A DNA stretch of 64,000 nt from Psychrobacillus sp. FSL K6-2836 (GCF_038003085.1 NZ_JBBOOM010000001.1:3100001-3164000); one strand, 5' to 3'. Positions 51,518 to 62,690 are shown, counted from the first letter of the stretch. The notes: generated by a model from the letters alone, not told the origin. Program-made: numbers and translations.

Positions 51518-52426
51518 GTGAATTATTCACAGGTAGAAGAAGTAAACGATATGACAGTGGTTGAGGCTTTAGAAAAGAATTTAGCTATTATCCGATTCGA
51601 TTTAGATCGTCGAGTTGCTTATGTAAATGAAAACTTTGCAAAAGAAATCGGCTATTCTGTTAGTGAATTAATGGGGAAGCAGCATAAAGAATTATGTTTC
51701 CCTGCTTTTGCAAAAAGTCCGGAATATGAAAAGTTTTGGAAGGATTTAATTGGCGGAAAGAATTTTCAAGATAAGGTGGAGCGTAAAACTAAACAAGGTA
51801 ATAGTGTTATGTTAGAAGCAACTTATATGCCGATATTTGGCTCTGCAGGAAAGGTGTTAGGGGTAACTAAAGTCGCGACAAATGTAACGGAACGTCATGA
51901 AATATTGCTGAATGTGACGGAAGAACTTAAAGAGATGTCAATGGAATTAAGTACACGTGCAGAGGTCGGTACAAATAGAAGTGAGAAATTACTTCAGCGA
52001 ATTGATGAGATTGCGACCGGCTCAAAAGAGAATACGGATACTTTGTACAGCCTACAAGTACAAGCAGATTCTATCCGCGGGATTGTGCAAACGATTCGAG
52101 AAATTGCAGCTCAAACGAATTTACTTGCATTGAATGCGGCGATAGAAGCGGCGCGGGCAGGAGAACATGGAAGAGGATTTAATGTAGTAGCCCAGGAAGT
52201 GCGTAAATTAGCTGGAAGAGTAGAGAACTCCATCGTGGAAGTACGTGAAAATATCGAAGGCATCGCGAAGCAAGTAGAGAAAGTAACGAGTAGTAATAGC
52301 AATTCTCAGGCAAGTATAGAAAAAAGTCAGGAAGAAATACGTTCTGCTTTAGAGGAGTTCAAAGATATTTCATCAGCGGCTATCAAATTAGAAAGTCAGA
52401 CGGCTGAATTTGTGAAAATGATTTAA
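51518..52426 (+). CDS. soluble PAS-methyl-accepting chemotaxis-type signalling protein
   Basis: About 302 residues without transmembrane segments. An N-terminal PAS domain (about 12-125: [50 protein letters not shown]) is joined to an MCP signalling hairpin with the conserved tip [22 protein letters not shown]. It should signal to CheA from a cytoplasmic PAS sensor. GTG at 51518 or TTG at 51509 are both possible starts. The C-terminal methylation helix is short. Confidence 0.85.
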   Translation: MNYSQVEEVNDMTVVEALEKNLAIIRFDLDRRVAYVNENFAKEIGYSVSELMGKQHKELCFPAFAKSPEYEKFWKDLIGGKNFQDKVERKTKQGNSVMLEATYMPIFGSAGKVLGVTKVATNVTERHEILLNVTEELKEMSMELSTRAEVGTNRSEKLLQRIDEIATGSKENTDTLYSLQVQADSIRGIVQTIREIAAQTNLLALNAAIEAARAGEHGRGFNVVAQEVRKLAGRVENSIVEVRENIEGIAKQVEKVTSSNSNSQASIEKSQEEIRSALEEFKDISSAAIKLESQTAEFVKMI

Positions 52427-52494
52427 GAAGGTCTCTTAGCGTATATTCCAACCTAAATCATGTTAAACTAGATGAGGTATAGGAGGTACAGCGG

Positions 52495-52785
52495 ATGAGT
52501 AAATATTTCATAGGATATATTGAAATCGAACGGCAAATAGATTTCTATTTTCAAATGAAGCAGGTTGAAAAACAATTCGAACTCCAGTTAACGATGGATG
52601 GAATCATATCTGAGCGCAATAAGTTTAAGCTGCAGCATGTGTATGATGTATCTCATAAACCATTCTCGTTTGGAGGTGGCCTTTTATATCTACATACAAA
52701 CCAAGGTGTTTTTCCATTTCAAATTCAAGAAAATCCATCTAACTTTATACAAGGCTTTAAGTTATTGAAAACTGAACACTCGTGA
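52495..52785 (+). CDS. hypothetical protein
   Basis: A 96-residue soluble protein, beta-rich by eye (SKYFIGYIEIERQIDFYFQM; FGGGLLYLHTNQGVFPFQI). It has a strong AGGAGGT site and its own terminator, so it is probably expressed. No family recognised; the last part resembles PH-like small proteins only vaguely. Confidence 0.65.
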   Translation: MSKYFIGYIEIERQIDFYFQMKQVEKQFELQLTMDGIISERNKFKLQHVYDVSHKPFSFGGGLLYLHTNQGVFPFQIQENPSNFIQGFKLLKTEHS

Positions 52786-52821
52786 ACATCTACGTTTTAA
52801 TAAGGCGTGGATGTTTTTTTT
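52785..52821 (+). terminator. intrinsic terminator
   Basis: AACATCTACG pairs with CGTGGATGTT, then T7. It begins at the last base of the preceding stop codon. Confidence 0.85.
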
Positions 52822-52826
52822 AGTGG

Positions 52827-53430
52827 GGGCGCATGGCAGCGTGCCTCGGGCGGATACGCTATGCTCTTGGGCGGATAGCGCAAATCCCCGGACGTTCGCT
52901 ACCCTCCCGAGCGGATAGCGACGTGGCTAGGGCGGATAAGTTATGCTATCGGGCGCATGGCAGTCTGGCTCGAGCGGATACGCCACTCTATGGGGCGGGT
53001 AGCGCAAAAATCTGGGACGTTCGCTATCCTCCCAAGCGGATAGCGTCCTGGCTGGGACGGATGCGTTATGCTATCGGGCGCATGGCAGCCTGGCTCGAGC
53101 GGATACGCCACTCTCTCGGGCGGATAGCCCAAAAATCTGGGGCGTTGCTATCCTCCCGGGCGGATAGCGACGTGGCTAGGGCGGATGCGTTAAGCTATCG
53201 GGCGCATGGCAGCCTGGCTCGAGCGGATACGCCACTCTCTCGGGCGGATAGCCCAAAAATCTGGGGCGTTGCTACCCTCCCGAGCGGATAGCGACGTGGC
53301 TAGGGCGGATGCGTTATGCTATCGGGCGCATGGCAGCCTGGCTCGAACGGATACGCCACTCTCTCGGGCGGATAGCGCAAAAATCTGGGACGTTCGCTAT
53401 CCTCCCGAGCACATGACAGCTTGGCTAGTG
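52827..53430. repeat. GGGCGGAT-type phased repeat array, 124-bp period, five copies, GC-rich
   Basis: GGGCGCATGGCAG-type unit starts lie at 52827, 52951, 53076, 53200 and 53324 (124, 125, 124 and 124 bp). Each unit holds six sub-units of 17-23 bp headed by CGGGCGGAT or a variant. It is far richer in G+C than its surroundings. 124 is not a multiple of three, so the Ala/Arg-rich frames in it are artefacts. It starts 6 bp after a terminator and ends 90 bp before the xpt promoter. Confidence 0.93.
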
Positions 53431-53519
53431 CATATACGGCTTTAATCCTAGGCACAAGATACCACTGGTTTGTGAATTTCGACTGAATTTTATGAATCAT
53501 AGAACATATTTGTGGGTGA

Positions 53520-53547
53520 TTGTAAATAGGGATAAGCGTGCTATAAT
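53520..53547 (+). promoter_or_regulatory. sigma-A-type promoter of xpt-pbuX
   Basis: TTGTAA, 16-bp spacer, TATAAT, placed about 22 bp before the riboswitch aptamer. Confidence 0.7.
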
Positions 53548-53569
53548 GAGAAATATTCAAATAGCAACA

Positions 53570-53638
53570 ACTCGTATAATAGCAGGGATATGGCCTGCAA
53601 GTTTCTACCAGCTTACCGTAAACAAGCTGACTATGGGT
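53570..53638 (+). ncRNA. guanine-class purine riboswitch
   Basis: The aptamer has the purine riboswitch landmarks in order: ACTCGTATAAT, a P2 arm ending GATATGGCCTGC, AAGTTTCTACC, a P3 arm with CCGTAAA, and GACTATGGGT closing P1. The J3/1 sequence GACTATG has C at the specificity position (as in B. subtilis xpt), so it should bind guanine/hypoxanthine rather than adenine. The terminator of the expression platform follows. Confidence 0.92.
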
Positions 53639-53704
53639 GGCGATGAAATACTTGGTTTATGGCATTATTGCCATAATCTATTTTATTTCGATTCGACTTT
53701 TTTA

Positions 53705-53765
53705 GCTCGAATGACATTGCTCCACTCCATAACTGAGTGGCTGCAATATCATTCGGGCTTTTTAT
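53705..53765 (+). terminator. riboswitch expression-platform terminator
   Basis: CTCGAATGA-N-ATTGC pairs with GCAAT-N-TCATTCGGG, with CCACTC/GAGTGG at the tip and a T run at the base; it lies between the aptamer and xpt. Confidence 0.85.
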
Positions 53766-53795
53766 TTGTCCAAATTAAAACTCGAGAGGGAATGA

Positions 53796-55660
<1,865 letters not shown>

Positions 55661-55777
55661 AACTATTAAATTCAAATAAGATTTTACCTTGAAATACCCC
55701 ACATATTTTGAGGTAAAATATGATAAAATGTCGCCTACTTTTTCTATTCATTTAGATTAAAGGAGGGGACATTTTTT

Positions 55778-56026
55778 ATGAGAAAAAGGGTGCATCTTAG
55801 AGGTAGAGATTTAAGTGATGATGTAATTGTTTCATTCACGTTTCAACAAGCATTTGATTATTTTTATTCAGCTAAGAAATTAGAAGATATGCGAAAGACC
55901 ACTCTAATAACTTACAAAGAACATTTTAATTTTTTTATGAATTGGGTCAGAAATACCAATAAAGATATTGGACTTGTTAAAACAAAACCCCTAGTATATC
56001 AACTTTCACGCACATATAAATTTTGA
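55778..56026 (+). pseudogene. truncated tyrosine recombinase (phage integrase), N-terminal domain only
   Basis: 82 residues with the core-binding (SAM-like) domain pattern of tyrosine integrases: TFQQAFDYFYSAKKLEDMRK, TTLITYKEHFNFFMNWVRN. It then ends abruptly after PLVYQLSRTYKF. The catalytic R-H-R-Y domain is absent. AGGAGGGG precedes the ATG. Its position at the element's left end fits an original integrase gene. Confidence 0.7.
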
Positions 56027-56056
56027 CAATTAACCTATCATTTAGATATATTGTCA
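56023..56056 (+). promoter_or_regulatory. phage-type promoter with overlapping operator
   Basis: TTGACA, 18-bp spacer, TATATT. TGACAAT (56024) and ATTGTCA (56050) form an inverted repeat that overlaps both hexamers, as in repressor-controlled phage promoters. Confidence 0.55.
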
Positions 56057-56258
56057 TGGTACTATATGGGTAAATATGTTTACAGGGGTGAGAATAATAA
56101 AAGATTTTAAAACAGGAAATGAGAAAAAAGTTCAGAAGGTGATTGATGAGAGGAAAACTCCTAATACTAGTCCTCAACCGTTCAAGTTCGTCCAATCTCC
56201 TGATTTATTTAAAAAAAATACATTTAATGAATCAAGAAAGTTTACAATGGGTAGGAAT

Positions 56259-56957
56259 ATGAAAAAAAAAATAAAGTTGACATTTATTAAAAAGTTATTA
56301 GTTATCATTGGGATTCTAGGAATTATATTATTATTCAACTTAAATAACATAACGGATTTTATTGAAGAAAGAAAATTAAATCAAACGGTATATGATAGTG
56401 GGTATTCAGATATGTTAGAAGCAAACGAAAATGATGTGGAAAGTTTAAGTAAAGGTTTAGGTGCTTTTGAATGGATAGTAAGGGTAAATTCTCCTGATGA
56501 TAAAATGATTAAGAAATATAATGAAATCGTTACTTTATATTTAGAGCATGAAGAAGTTAAAAATATAGATATTCACTCATTACCAGATGCTCGTGCAATG
56601 GGATATTATGTTGATGAATTAGAATATATCAATGGAAATTCAAACTATTTAGGTGATTCTCAAAAAGAAATGATAAGCAAATATGATATTGAAAAACTTC
56701 GTGGTATTGTATTATCTTATGAAAACAAAGAAGAACGAGAAAGAGAAAGTTATAATACGACAACTACTACATCAACTACAAAGTATGAACCATTTATAGG
56801 TATGACCGATTATGAAGCAATAGAATCTACATGGGGAAAACCAAAAAGTATAAATAAAACTGAAACTACTTATGGAGTTAAAGAACAATGGGTTTATGAT
56901 AGAGGGAGTTTATATTTTGAAGACCATTATATAACCAGTATTCAAAGTTCAAGATAA
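56259..56957 (+). CDS. membrane-anchored hypothetical protein of the element
   Basis: About 232 residues from the ATG at 56259; the same frame is open from 56076 (293 residues), so the start is uncertain. A transmembrane helix (LLVIIGILGIILLFNL) is followed by an extracytoplasmic domain. The C terminus FIGMTDYEAIESTWGKP ... GVKEQWVYDRGSLYFEDHYITSIQ is a small beta-domain found at the end of many Gram-positive phage or accessory proteins. A Thr-rich linker (YNTTTTTSTTKYE) precedes it. Function is unknown. A terminator follows. Confidence 0.65.
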   Translation: MKKKIKLTFIKKLLVIIGILGIILLFNLNNITDFIEERKLNQTVYDSGYSDMLEANENDVESLSKGLGAFEWIVRVNSPDDKMIKKYNEIVTLYLEHEEVKNIDIHSLPDARAMGYYVDELEYINGNSNYLGDSQKEMISKYDIEKLRGIVLSYENKEERERESYNTTTTTSTTKYEPFIGMTDYEAIESTWGKPKSINKTETTYGVKEQWVYDRGSLYFEDHYITSIQSSR

Positions 56958-56988
56958 ATATATTTCTGTAAAAGGATTAATTCACAAA

Positions 56989-57016
56989 GTCACATCTAAA
57001 TGATGTGGCTTTTTCT
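56989..57016 (+). terminator. intrinsic terminator
   Basis: AGTCACATC pairs with GATGTGGCT, then a T-rich run. Confidence 0.82.
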
Positions 57017-57050
57017 TTTGTCCAAATTTCACACTATAGGAGGTGTTAAA

Positions 57051-57341
57051 ATAGAAAAGTTATTATTCGTCTTCACCCTTTTAGGAACATTCTTTGTTTT
57101 CTTAATAGGTGGATGGCACATATCACTAACAATATTAGTTGTATTCATGGTTATTGATATAATCACAGGTTTAATAAAAGCAGCGATACAGAAAAAATTA
57201 AATTCTAAAGTATCTTATAGGGAATTTTTAAAAAAATCATCCATTATGTTAGTTATCATCATTGCTAACTTGTTGAACGTATTAACTGCATCAGGGTGTC
57301 TGTTTTTAGAACATGGCTATTTCTTTTATATGGGTATTTGA
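57051..57341 (+). pseudogene. phage holin (holin_4/TcdE-like), broken at both ends
   Basis: The protein (EKLLFVFTLLGTFFVFLIGG, ILVVFMVIDIITGLIKAA, SYREFLKKSSIMLVIIIANL) is a clear phage holin of the phi-29/TcdE-type family with three helices. AGGAGGT at 57038 points to codon 57051, which is ATA rather than ATG, so the start appears mutated. The C terminus is cut short by a stop after FFYMGI, about 40 residues early compared with the family. It should be inactive. Confidence 0.75.
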
Positions 57342-57526
57342 GATTGTAGCATTACTGCTATGCTCTTTTTTTTATGTGTTATCATCCTATGTTGCTAAAT
57401 AATAGTAAATGATTTATATTTGAATTAATATGATAGTGAAATGTAGGCGACTATCAAAAATGTGGGATTATTAAAGTAATGAAGTTATTGATATATCAGT
57501 GGTTTAAAAGTAATAGTAATGTGTAT

Positions 57527-57936
57527 CGTTTTCTCAAAACGTAGGGCTTATGCAAATCTCAGGTGTTAAGACGAAAACAGTTATTTATATAACTGGAGCA
57601 ATGCTTATCGTACTTGGCTTCATCCCTAAGATTGCTTCTCTTACAACAATCATTCCTGAGTCCGTGTTAGGTGGAGCAATGATTGCTATGTTCGGAATGA
57701 TTGTAGCACAAGGGATAAAAATGTTAAGTAAAGTAGTGTCCGATACTGAGGATAATTCGATGATAATAGCATGTTCAATTGGTATTGGGCTTGGTGTGAC
57801 AGTGGTTCCTGAGTTATTTGCTGAGTTACCAAAGAACATGAAAATATTGACGAGTAATGGGATTGTAGCAGGAAGCGTGACCGCAATCGTTTTAAATATC
57901 GTCTTTAACATGATTCCAAGAAGAAAAATTTCATAA
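57527..57936 (+). pseudogene. displaced 3' fragment of pbuX (right copy of the 402-bp repeat)
   Basis: Encodes the last about 135 residues of PbuX ending in PRRKIS, without the first two thirds. It is followed at once by a terminator, so it probably represents the original end of pbuX before insertion. Confidence 0.93.
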
Positions 57937-57946
57937 CTTTCTAGAG

Positions 57947-57980
57947 ACTACGAGGGAGATAATCATTCGTAGTTTTTTTT
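57947..57980 (+). terminator. probable ancestral pbuX terminator
   Basis: ACTACGA pairs with TCGTAGT, then eight T, 11 bp after the displaced pbuX stop codon. Confidence 0.85.
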
Positions 57981-58040
57981 TAGCTGTGTATAGTGTACTT
58001 CCTAGCTATTTTCTCCATACTAATGGAGGAGGTGATAAAA

Positions 58041-59008
58041 ATGACAATTGTACGTCTAGGATATGTTGCGATGAGTATGGAACTAAAAAATGCTTCCCCA
58101 TCCAAAACAATGACATTCTCTCAATTTCAAAAATACAGAGATCGTGAAGCTGCAATTTCTAAATTAGAACAGATTGCGCTGGCTAATTTAGAAAATACGC
58201 ATAGACTTCTTAAACATAATATGTTTAGTGAAATTCATTTTTATCGCTTAACTTCTCGAATAATTCCATTAGCCAATCATGTAGATATTCCCGATTGGGA
58301 TTTTATGATACCGTCGATAAAAGAAAAGCTACATGAAATAGGTGAGTTTACGAGTAAACATAATATGAGAATAGATTTTCACGCGGACCATTTTGTTATA
58401 CTGAATTCCTCCAAACCAGAAGTATTAATTAATTCATTAAAAACATTAAAGATGCATTATTTGCTGTTAAAGGAAATGCAGATTGATCCTACCCATCGCT
58501 GTGTTCTTCATATAGGTGGTAACTATAAGGATACAGAAAAATCATTGGAACGTTTTATAAATAACTGGAATGATGTTCCTAGCTCCATTCAAAAGATGAT
58601 CATACTAGAAAACGATGATACTTCTTTTACATTTGACGATACTCTTTATTTGTGCGAAAAATTAGGAGTTCCGCTTGTATTTGATTACCATCATCATCTT
58701 GCCCACCATCGTAACAAAAATTGGGAAGGTAATTGGAATCGAGCAGTGGCAACTTGGGATGATTCTCCCCTTCCTATCAAATGCATATTTCTAGTCCAAA
58801 AAATGAGGCTGAATTTCGTCATCATTCGGACTATGTGGATGTGAATATGTTTTTCCACTTTTTAAAAGAAGTCAAGGAAACGGTTTCGCAGATTGATTGT
58901 ATGATTGAGGCGAAAAAGAAGGATGAAGCTTTGTTTTTCTTAATCGATGAGATTAAAAAAAGGAAAGATGTTGAAATGATTGATGGTTCCTCTTTTTATT
59001 TAAAGTAA
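58041..59008 (+). pseudogene. uvsE: UV DNA damage endonuclease UvsE, frameshifted
   Basis: UvsE homologue (TIM-barrel enzyme that nicks 5' of UV photoproducts). The first frame (58041-58781) reads VRLGYVAMSMELKNASPSK to TWDDSPLPIK. The second frame continues from about 58781 (MHISSPKNEAEFRHHSDYVD ... PQIDCMIEAKKKDEALF-like). Adding one A to the AAA at 58779-58781 would join them into about 322 residues, the normal length. GGAGGAGGTGAT precedes the ATG, so expression signals are intact. This is either a real frameshift mutation or a homopolymer sequencing error. Confidence 0.88.
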
Positions 59009-59114
59009 TTACATCCAGTCGTATTAAGGATTTATGAATCTTGAAAATTTTTCTGCGAGTTGGATATCGACACCAATGAAGGCATTTTTTCATACTATAC
59101 TTTGGGGTGAAAAA

Positions 59115-59555
59115 ATGCCAAGAGTAAATTACAGAAGTAAAGACGTGGACTTAATGGCTAGGATGATGAGAGCAGAAGCCGAAGGTGAAGGTAAACAAGG
59201 AATGTTATACGTTGGAAATGTAATTGTTAATCGTGCTAAAGCTGATTGTTTAGACTTTCAAGATGTAAGAACAATTGAAGATGTCATTTTTCAAGTTCAA
59301 GGAGGAAATTATTCTTTTGAAGCAGTTCAAAAAGGTAATTTGTTTTATGAAAGAGCGAGATCTGTTGAAAAAAGATTAGCAAAAAAGGCTTTGGATTATT
59401 GGAGAGAACATCCAGGGAAATATGCACTATGGTATTTTAATCCATATGCACCTTGCCCTCCTACATGGTATGATCAACCTTTTGCGGGTCAATATAAACA
59501 ACATTGTTATTATGAACCAGCACCTGGAACTTGTGAAAGTGTTTATATGGGGTAA
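59115..59555 (+). CDS. cwlJ: spore cortex-lytic cell wall hydrolase CwlJ
   Basis: A 146-residue SleB/CwlJ (Hydrolase_2) domain protein with no signal peptide, as for CwlJ. It shares with B. subtilis CwlJ the patterns DVDLMARMMRAEAEGEGKQG (catalytic Glu), NVIVNRAKADCLDF, ALWYFNPYAPCPPTWYDQPF and a Cys/Tyr-rich end. It degrades spore cortex during germination. The ATG at 59115 has GGGGTG 5 nt upstream; the frame from 59034 is longer but lacks a site. Linkage to uvsE puts two spore-related functions together. Confidence 0.9.
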   Translation: MPRVNYRSKDVDLMARMMRAEAEGEGKQGMLYVGNVIVNRAKADCLDFQDVRTIEDVIFQVQGGNYSFEAVQKGNLFYERARSVEKRLAKKALDYWREHPGKYALWYFNPYAPCPPTWYDQPFAGQYKQHCYYEPAPGTCESVYMG

Positions 59556-59601
59556 GGAACAATTTAATTTACTTTACTTGATTTGTATTTAAACAACTTT
59601 A

Positions 59602-59644
59602 AAGAGCCATACTACATAGTCTAATGTAGTATGGCTCTAGTTTT
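59602..59644 (+). terminator. strong intrinsic terminator after cwlJ
   Basis: AGAGCCATACTACAT pairs exactly with ATGTAGTATGGCTCT across a 6-nt loop, followed by a T-rich run. Confidence 0.9.
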
Positions 59645-59710
59645 ATGAAAAGAAAATTAAATGATATATTCAACGCCTTATTTGTAAAGTAATTGTAAAA
59701 TATAAAAAAA

Positions 59711-59726
59711 TGTGAGAAAAGTCACT
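59711..59726 (+). promoter_or_regulatory. Crp/Fnr-type box upstream of the HemAT-like gene
   Basis: TGTGA-GAAAAG-TCACT. A TATAAT-like -10 lies at 59758-59763, placing the box centre roughly 50 bp upstream of the expected transcript start, an activating position. Confidence 0.65.
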
Positions 59727-59786
59727 GTGGACAAATTGCCTATTTGCTAGCATATATTATAATGCTTTATAATTAGGAGGTTTGAA

Positions 59787-61073
59787 ATGTTTTGGAAAAA
59801 ACGAAATTTGCCAGCAATCAATCTGTTAAATAATCCTGAAGTTCACTTAGCAATTCGAGATACAGACATTCTATCTCAGTTACAGTTGATTGATTTCTCC
59901 GAAAAAGATCTAGCAAACCTTAAACAAATGGAGTCATTCATGGTGCCTTACATTCCCGGAGCAGTGAAGAACTTCTACGATTCCCTAATGGTAAATGAAA
60001 AATTAGTGGATATTATCAATAAACATAGTTCACGCGATCGTTTAGAACAAACATTGGTAAAGCACTTAGAAGAATGGTTTACCGGAGTTTTGAACGAGCA
60101 ATACATAGAAAAACGTAAGAAAATTGCTAAAATGCATGTGCATATTCAGCTAGAAACGAAAAGCTATTTAGGCGCTTGTTATCAGCTTCAAAATAGTTTG
60201 GTTGAGAAGATACTATTAACTCAACTGCCAATAGAGCCACAAATCCAATTTGTATCATCTTTAAACAAGATAATTAGCTATGAGCAACAATTAGTTGTGG
60301 AGGCTTACGATCAATATGCGGAAGAGCAAGCAAAGGAAAAAGAAGGTGAAATAAAAAGAGCAATCAAAGAGACATTGGGAAATATCGTTACTAACCTAGA
60401 ATATCAATCTTCCGAAACAACTACCTCTGTAGAAGAGCTAGTTGGAACGACAAAAGAAGTGGAGACTGAGGTGGCAAAAAGTATCGAAACCTCCAATAAG
60501 GCGATTGAAAAGGCGGAAACTGGCAAGCAAATTATAAAAACCTTAACTAGTCATTCGCAGGAAATATACGGCAAAACAAATTCCATGTCAGGTTTAATCG
60601 ATAAATTAAACCAATCCTCTCAAGAAATTTTGAATGTTGTAAAAATAGTCAAAGACATAGCGATAAAAACAAATTTACTAGCATTAAACTCAGCTATAGA
60701 AGCAGCGAGAGCAGGTGAGTATGGAAAGGGTTTTGCTGTAGTTGCGGAGGAAGTGCGTAGGCTTGCCGAACAAACCAAGAATTCTGTAGAGCAAATCGAC
60801 TTGCTAATTGGAGTCTCGAACGATGCGCAATTGGAAGTTGTAAAATCTATTGAGGATGTACAGCGTTTAGCAAATATAGGTTTGAAAGAAAGTGACCAAA
60901 CAGCCTTATCCTTAGCGAGTATTTCCATCATGATTCAAGAAGTAGCAGCTGACGCTGAGATAGTCGGCAAGGATATTAATGACTTAACATTTGCAGTTGA
61001 ATCTATTGGAGCGGCGTCCATTCAAATACTAGAGTCTACAAAACTTTTAGATGAGACAATTCAAAAAATTTAG
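59787..61073 (+). CDS. globin-coupled aerotaxis/oxygen sensor, HemAT family
   Basis: A 428-residue soluble chemoreceptor. The N-terminal about 175 residues form a sensor globin ([21 protein letters not shown] opening), with the proximal haem His in [19 protein letters not shown]. The C-terminal half is an MCP signalling coiled coil with the conserved tip [22 protein letters not shown]. Size matches B. subtilis HemAT (about 430 residues). It should report oxygen to CheA. GGAGG precedes the ATG. The Crp/Fnr-like box upstream suggests induction by the same regulator as the 26-31 kb genes. Confidence 0.92.
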   Translation: MFWKKRNLPAINLLNNPEVHLAIRDTDILSQLQLIDFSEKDLANLKQMESFMVPYIPGAVKNFYDSLMVNEKLVDIINKHSSRDRLEQTLVKHLEEWFTGVLNEQYIEKRKKIAKMHVHIQLETKSYLGACYQLQNSLVEKILLTQLPIEPQIQFVSSLNKIISYEQQLVVEAYDQYAEEQAKEKEGEIKRAIKETLGNIVTNLEYQSSETTTSVEELVGTTKEVETEVAKSIETSNKAIEKAETGKQIIKTLTSHSQEIYGKTNSMSGLIDKLNQSSQEILNVVKIVKDIAIKTNLLALNSAIEAARAGEYGKGFAVVAEEVRRLAEQTKNSVEQIDLLIGVSNDAQLEVVKSIEDVQRLANIGLKESDQTALSLASISIMIQEVAADAEIVGKDINDLTFAVESIGAASIQILESTKLLDETIQKI

Positions 61074-61120
61074 TTAATCCTTGTAAGCTTATCAGGTGAA
61101 TATGTCGTAAACCTTAGACC

Positions 61121-61256
61121 TTCTATGGGCGGTTGGTTGCAGTTTTAGAGCTATTTGCGAAGCTTTAAGGGTTATTATTTGGTTTAAGGGCTTGCAGTAC
61201 AGATATGGGCTGTATAAGAAGGCTTAAGGGCTATATTAGTAGTTTTACCGGGCTTT
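61121..61256 (+). repeat. TATGGGC-type phased repeat locus 3
   Basis: GGGC cores (or one-base variants) at 61127, 61148, 61169, 61188, 61207, 61228 and 61250, intervals of 19-22 bp, in filler like TTTAAGGGCTAT. It begins 48 bp beyond the HemAT-like stop codon and reads in the same direction as that gene. Confidence 0.78.
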
Positions 61257-61369
61257 ACTACTCATCTCACAAGACTCACGTACTAAGAAAACGAACTCTA
61301 GTAAAATATCTATTTCGCAAACCGAAATAATGTGATAGTATTGTCTAATCTAAGAGTTGTGAGGAAAAA

Positions 61370-62647
61370 ATGATGAGAATAAGAGATTGGGATCGTAGTT
61401 TGAAGGTCCGTTTGTTTGGAGAGTTTTTTAGTAATTTAAGTTTTTGGATGGTATTTCCCTTTTTAGCGATTTATTTTGCTGATGAATTTGGTACGAGTAT
61501 GGCAGGGATTTTACTCGTTGCATCGCAAGTATTTTCGGTTGGTTCTAATTTAATCGGAGGTTATTGTGCAGATAGATTTGGTCGAAGGACAATGTTATTT
61601 TTCTCTGCAACTGCAGAAGGGCTAGCATTTATTTTATTTGCTTTTGCGAATTCTCCATGGTTCGATTCACCGATGCTAAGCTTTGTGGCCTTTACGATTG
61701 CAGGTATGGCTGGTTCCTTGTATCATCCTGCAAGTCAAGCAATTGTCGCAGATGTTGTGCCAGAGAAGGACAGAAGTACTGTATTTTCGGTGTTCTATAC
61801 GTCCATAAATATTTCGGTAGTTATTGGACCAATAGTAGGAGCGGTATTATTCTTTAATTACCGTTTTGTGCTTTTATTGGTTTCTGGAATTATTTTCTGT
61901 TTGGTTGGATTGGCCATTAGATTTTTAACAGAAGAGACGTTACCGACTGATGTACGGGCACAGATGGCAAGCGGCTCGAATAATTGGATGCAGGTTGTCG
62001 TCAAGCAAGTTAAAGCTTATGGATTGATCGTGAAGGATAAGGTTTTCTTCTTATTTGTCATTGCTGGTATTTTGTTGGCACAAACATATATGCAATTGGA
62101 TATGCTCATACCAGTTTATATGAAGGAAGCTATTGATAAGCAGGTACTTGGTAATCTGTTTAACAGGGAGTGGGCGGTAACGGGGGAAGGTTCGTTCGGT
62201 ATTTTACTTTCGGAAAATGGATTATTAGTAGTGATGTTTACGGTATTTGTCACCAGATGGATGACGAAGTATCCGGAAAAGTGGGTATTCTTTCTATCCT
62301 CGTTTTTATACGCAGTGGCAATGCTTGTATTTCCGATGACAGCGAACTTCTGGGTTTTTCTAATTGCTATGGCAATCTTTACATTAGGAGAACTAGCAAC
62401 GGTTGGATTGCAGGAAAGCTTTGTTTCAAAATTAGCTCCTGATGATATGAGGGGACAGTATTTTGCGGCGGCAAGTTTGCGCTATACAATTGGTCGTACA
62501 ATTGCACCATTAGTATTTCCGCTAGTCACATGGATTGGGTTTACATGGACATTTGTTATACTAGCAGCTTTAGCGTTACTAAGTGGATTCATCTATCTGC
62601 TGATGTTTAAAGAATACAATAAACGAAAAAAAGAAATAGCCGTATAA
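61370..62647 (+). CDS. MFS transporter
   Basis: A 425-residue, 12-helix major facilitator. The loop 2-3 signature is GGYCADRFGRRTM; an elongated loop lies between helices 6 and 8. It resembles drug:proton antiporters of the YttB/YfnC-like type, but specificity cannot be told. The ATG at 61370 (or 61373) follows GAGG. A terminator follows; it is monocistronic. Confidence 0.87.
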   Translation: MMRIRDWDRSLKVRLFGEFFSNLSFWMVFPFLAIYFADEFGTSMAGILLVASQVFSVGSNLIGGYCADRFGRRTMLFFSATAEGLAFILFAFANSPWFDSPMLSFVAFTIAGMAGSLYHPASQAIVADVVPEKDRSTVFSVFYTSINISVVIGPIVGAVLFFNYRFVLLLVSGIIFCLVGLAIRFLTEETLPTDVRAQMASGSNNWMQVVVKQVKAYGLIVKDKVFFLFVIAGILLAQTYMQLDMLIPVYMKEAIDKQVLGNLFNREWAVTGEGSFGILLSENGLLVVMFTVFVTRWMTKYPEKWVFFLSSFLYAVAMLVFPMTANFWVFLIAMAIFTLGELATVGLQESFVSKLAPDDMRGQYFAAASLRYTIGRTIAPLVFPLVTWIGFTWTFVILAALALLSGFIYLLMFKEYNKRKKEIAV

Positions 62648-62653
62648 TTGGAC

Positions 62654-62690
62654 AAGGGGTGTTCTCCTAATGAGAACACCCCTTGATTTT
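62654..62690 (+). terminator. intrinsic terminator after the MFS gene
   Basis: AAGGGGTGTTCTC pairs exactly with GAGAACACCCCTT, followed by a T-rich run. Confidence 0.9.

Noticed and set aside
52833-53445. Ala/Arg-rich open frames across the GC-rich array as genes
   Set aside because: The 124-bp period is not a multiple of three, there are no ribosome binding sites, and open frames occur on both strands simply because the sequence lacks stop codons.
59034-59114. N-terminal extension of cwlJ
   Set aside because: No ribosome binding site upstream, and homologues start at the equivalent of 59115.
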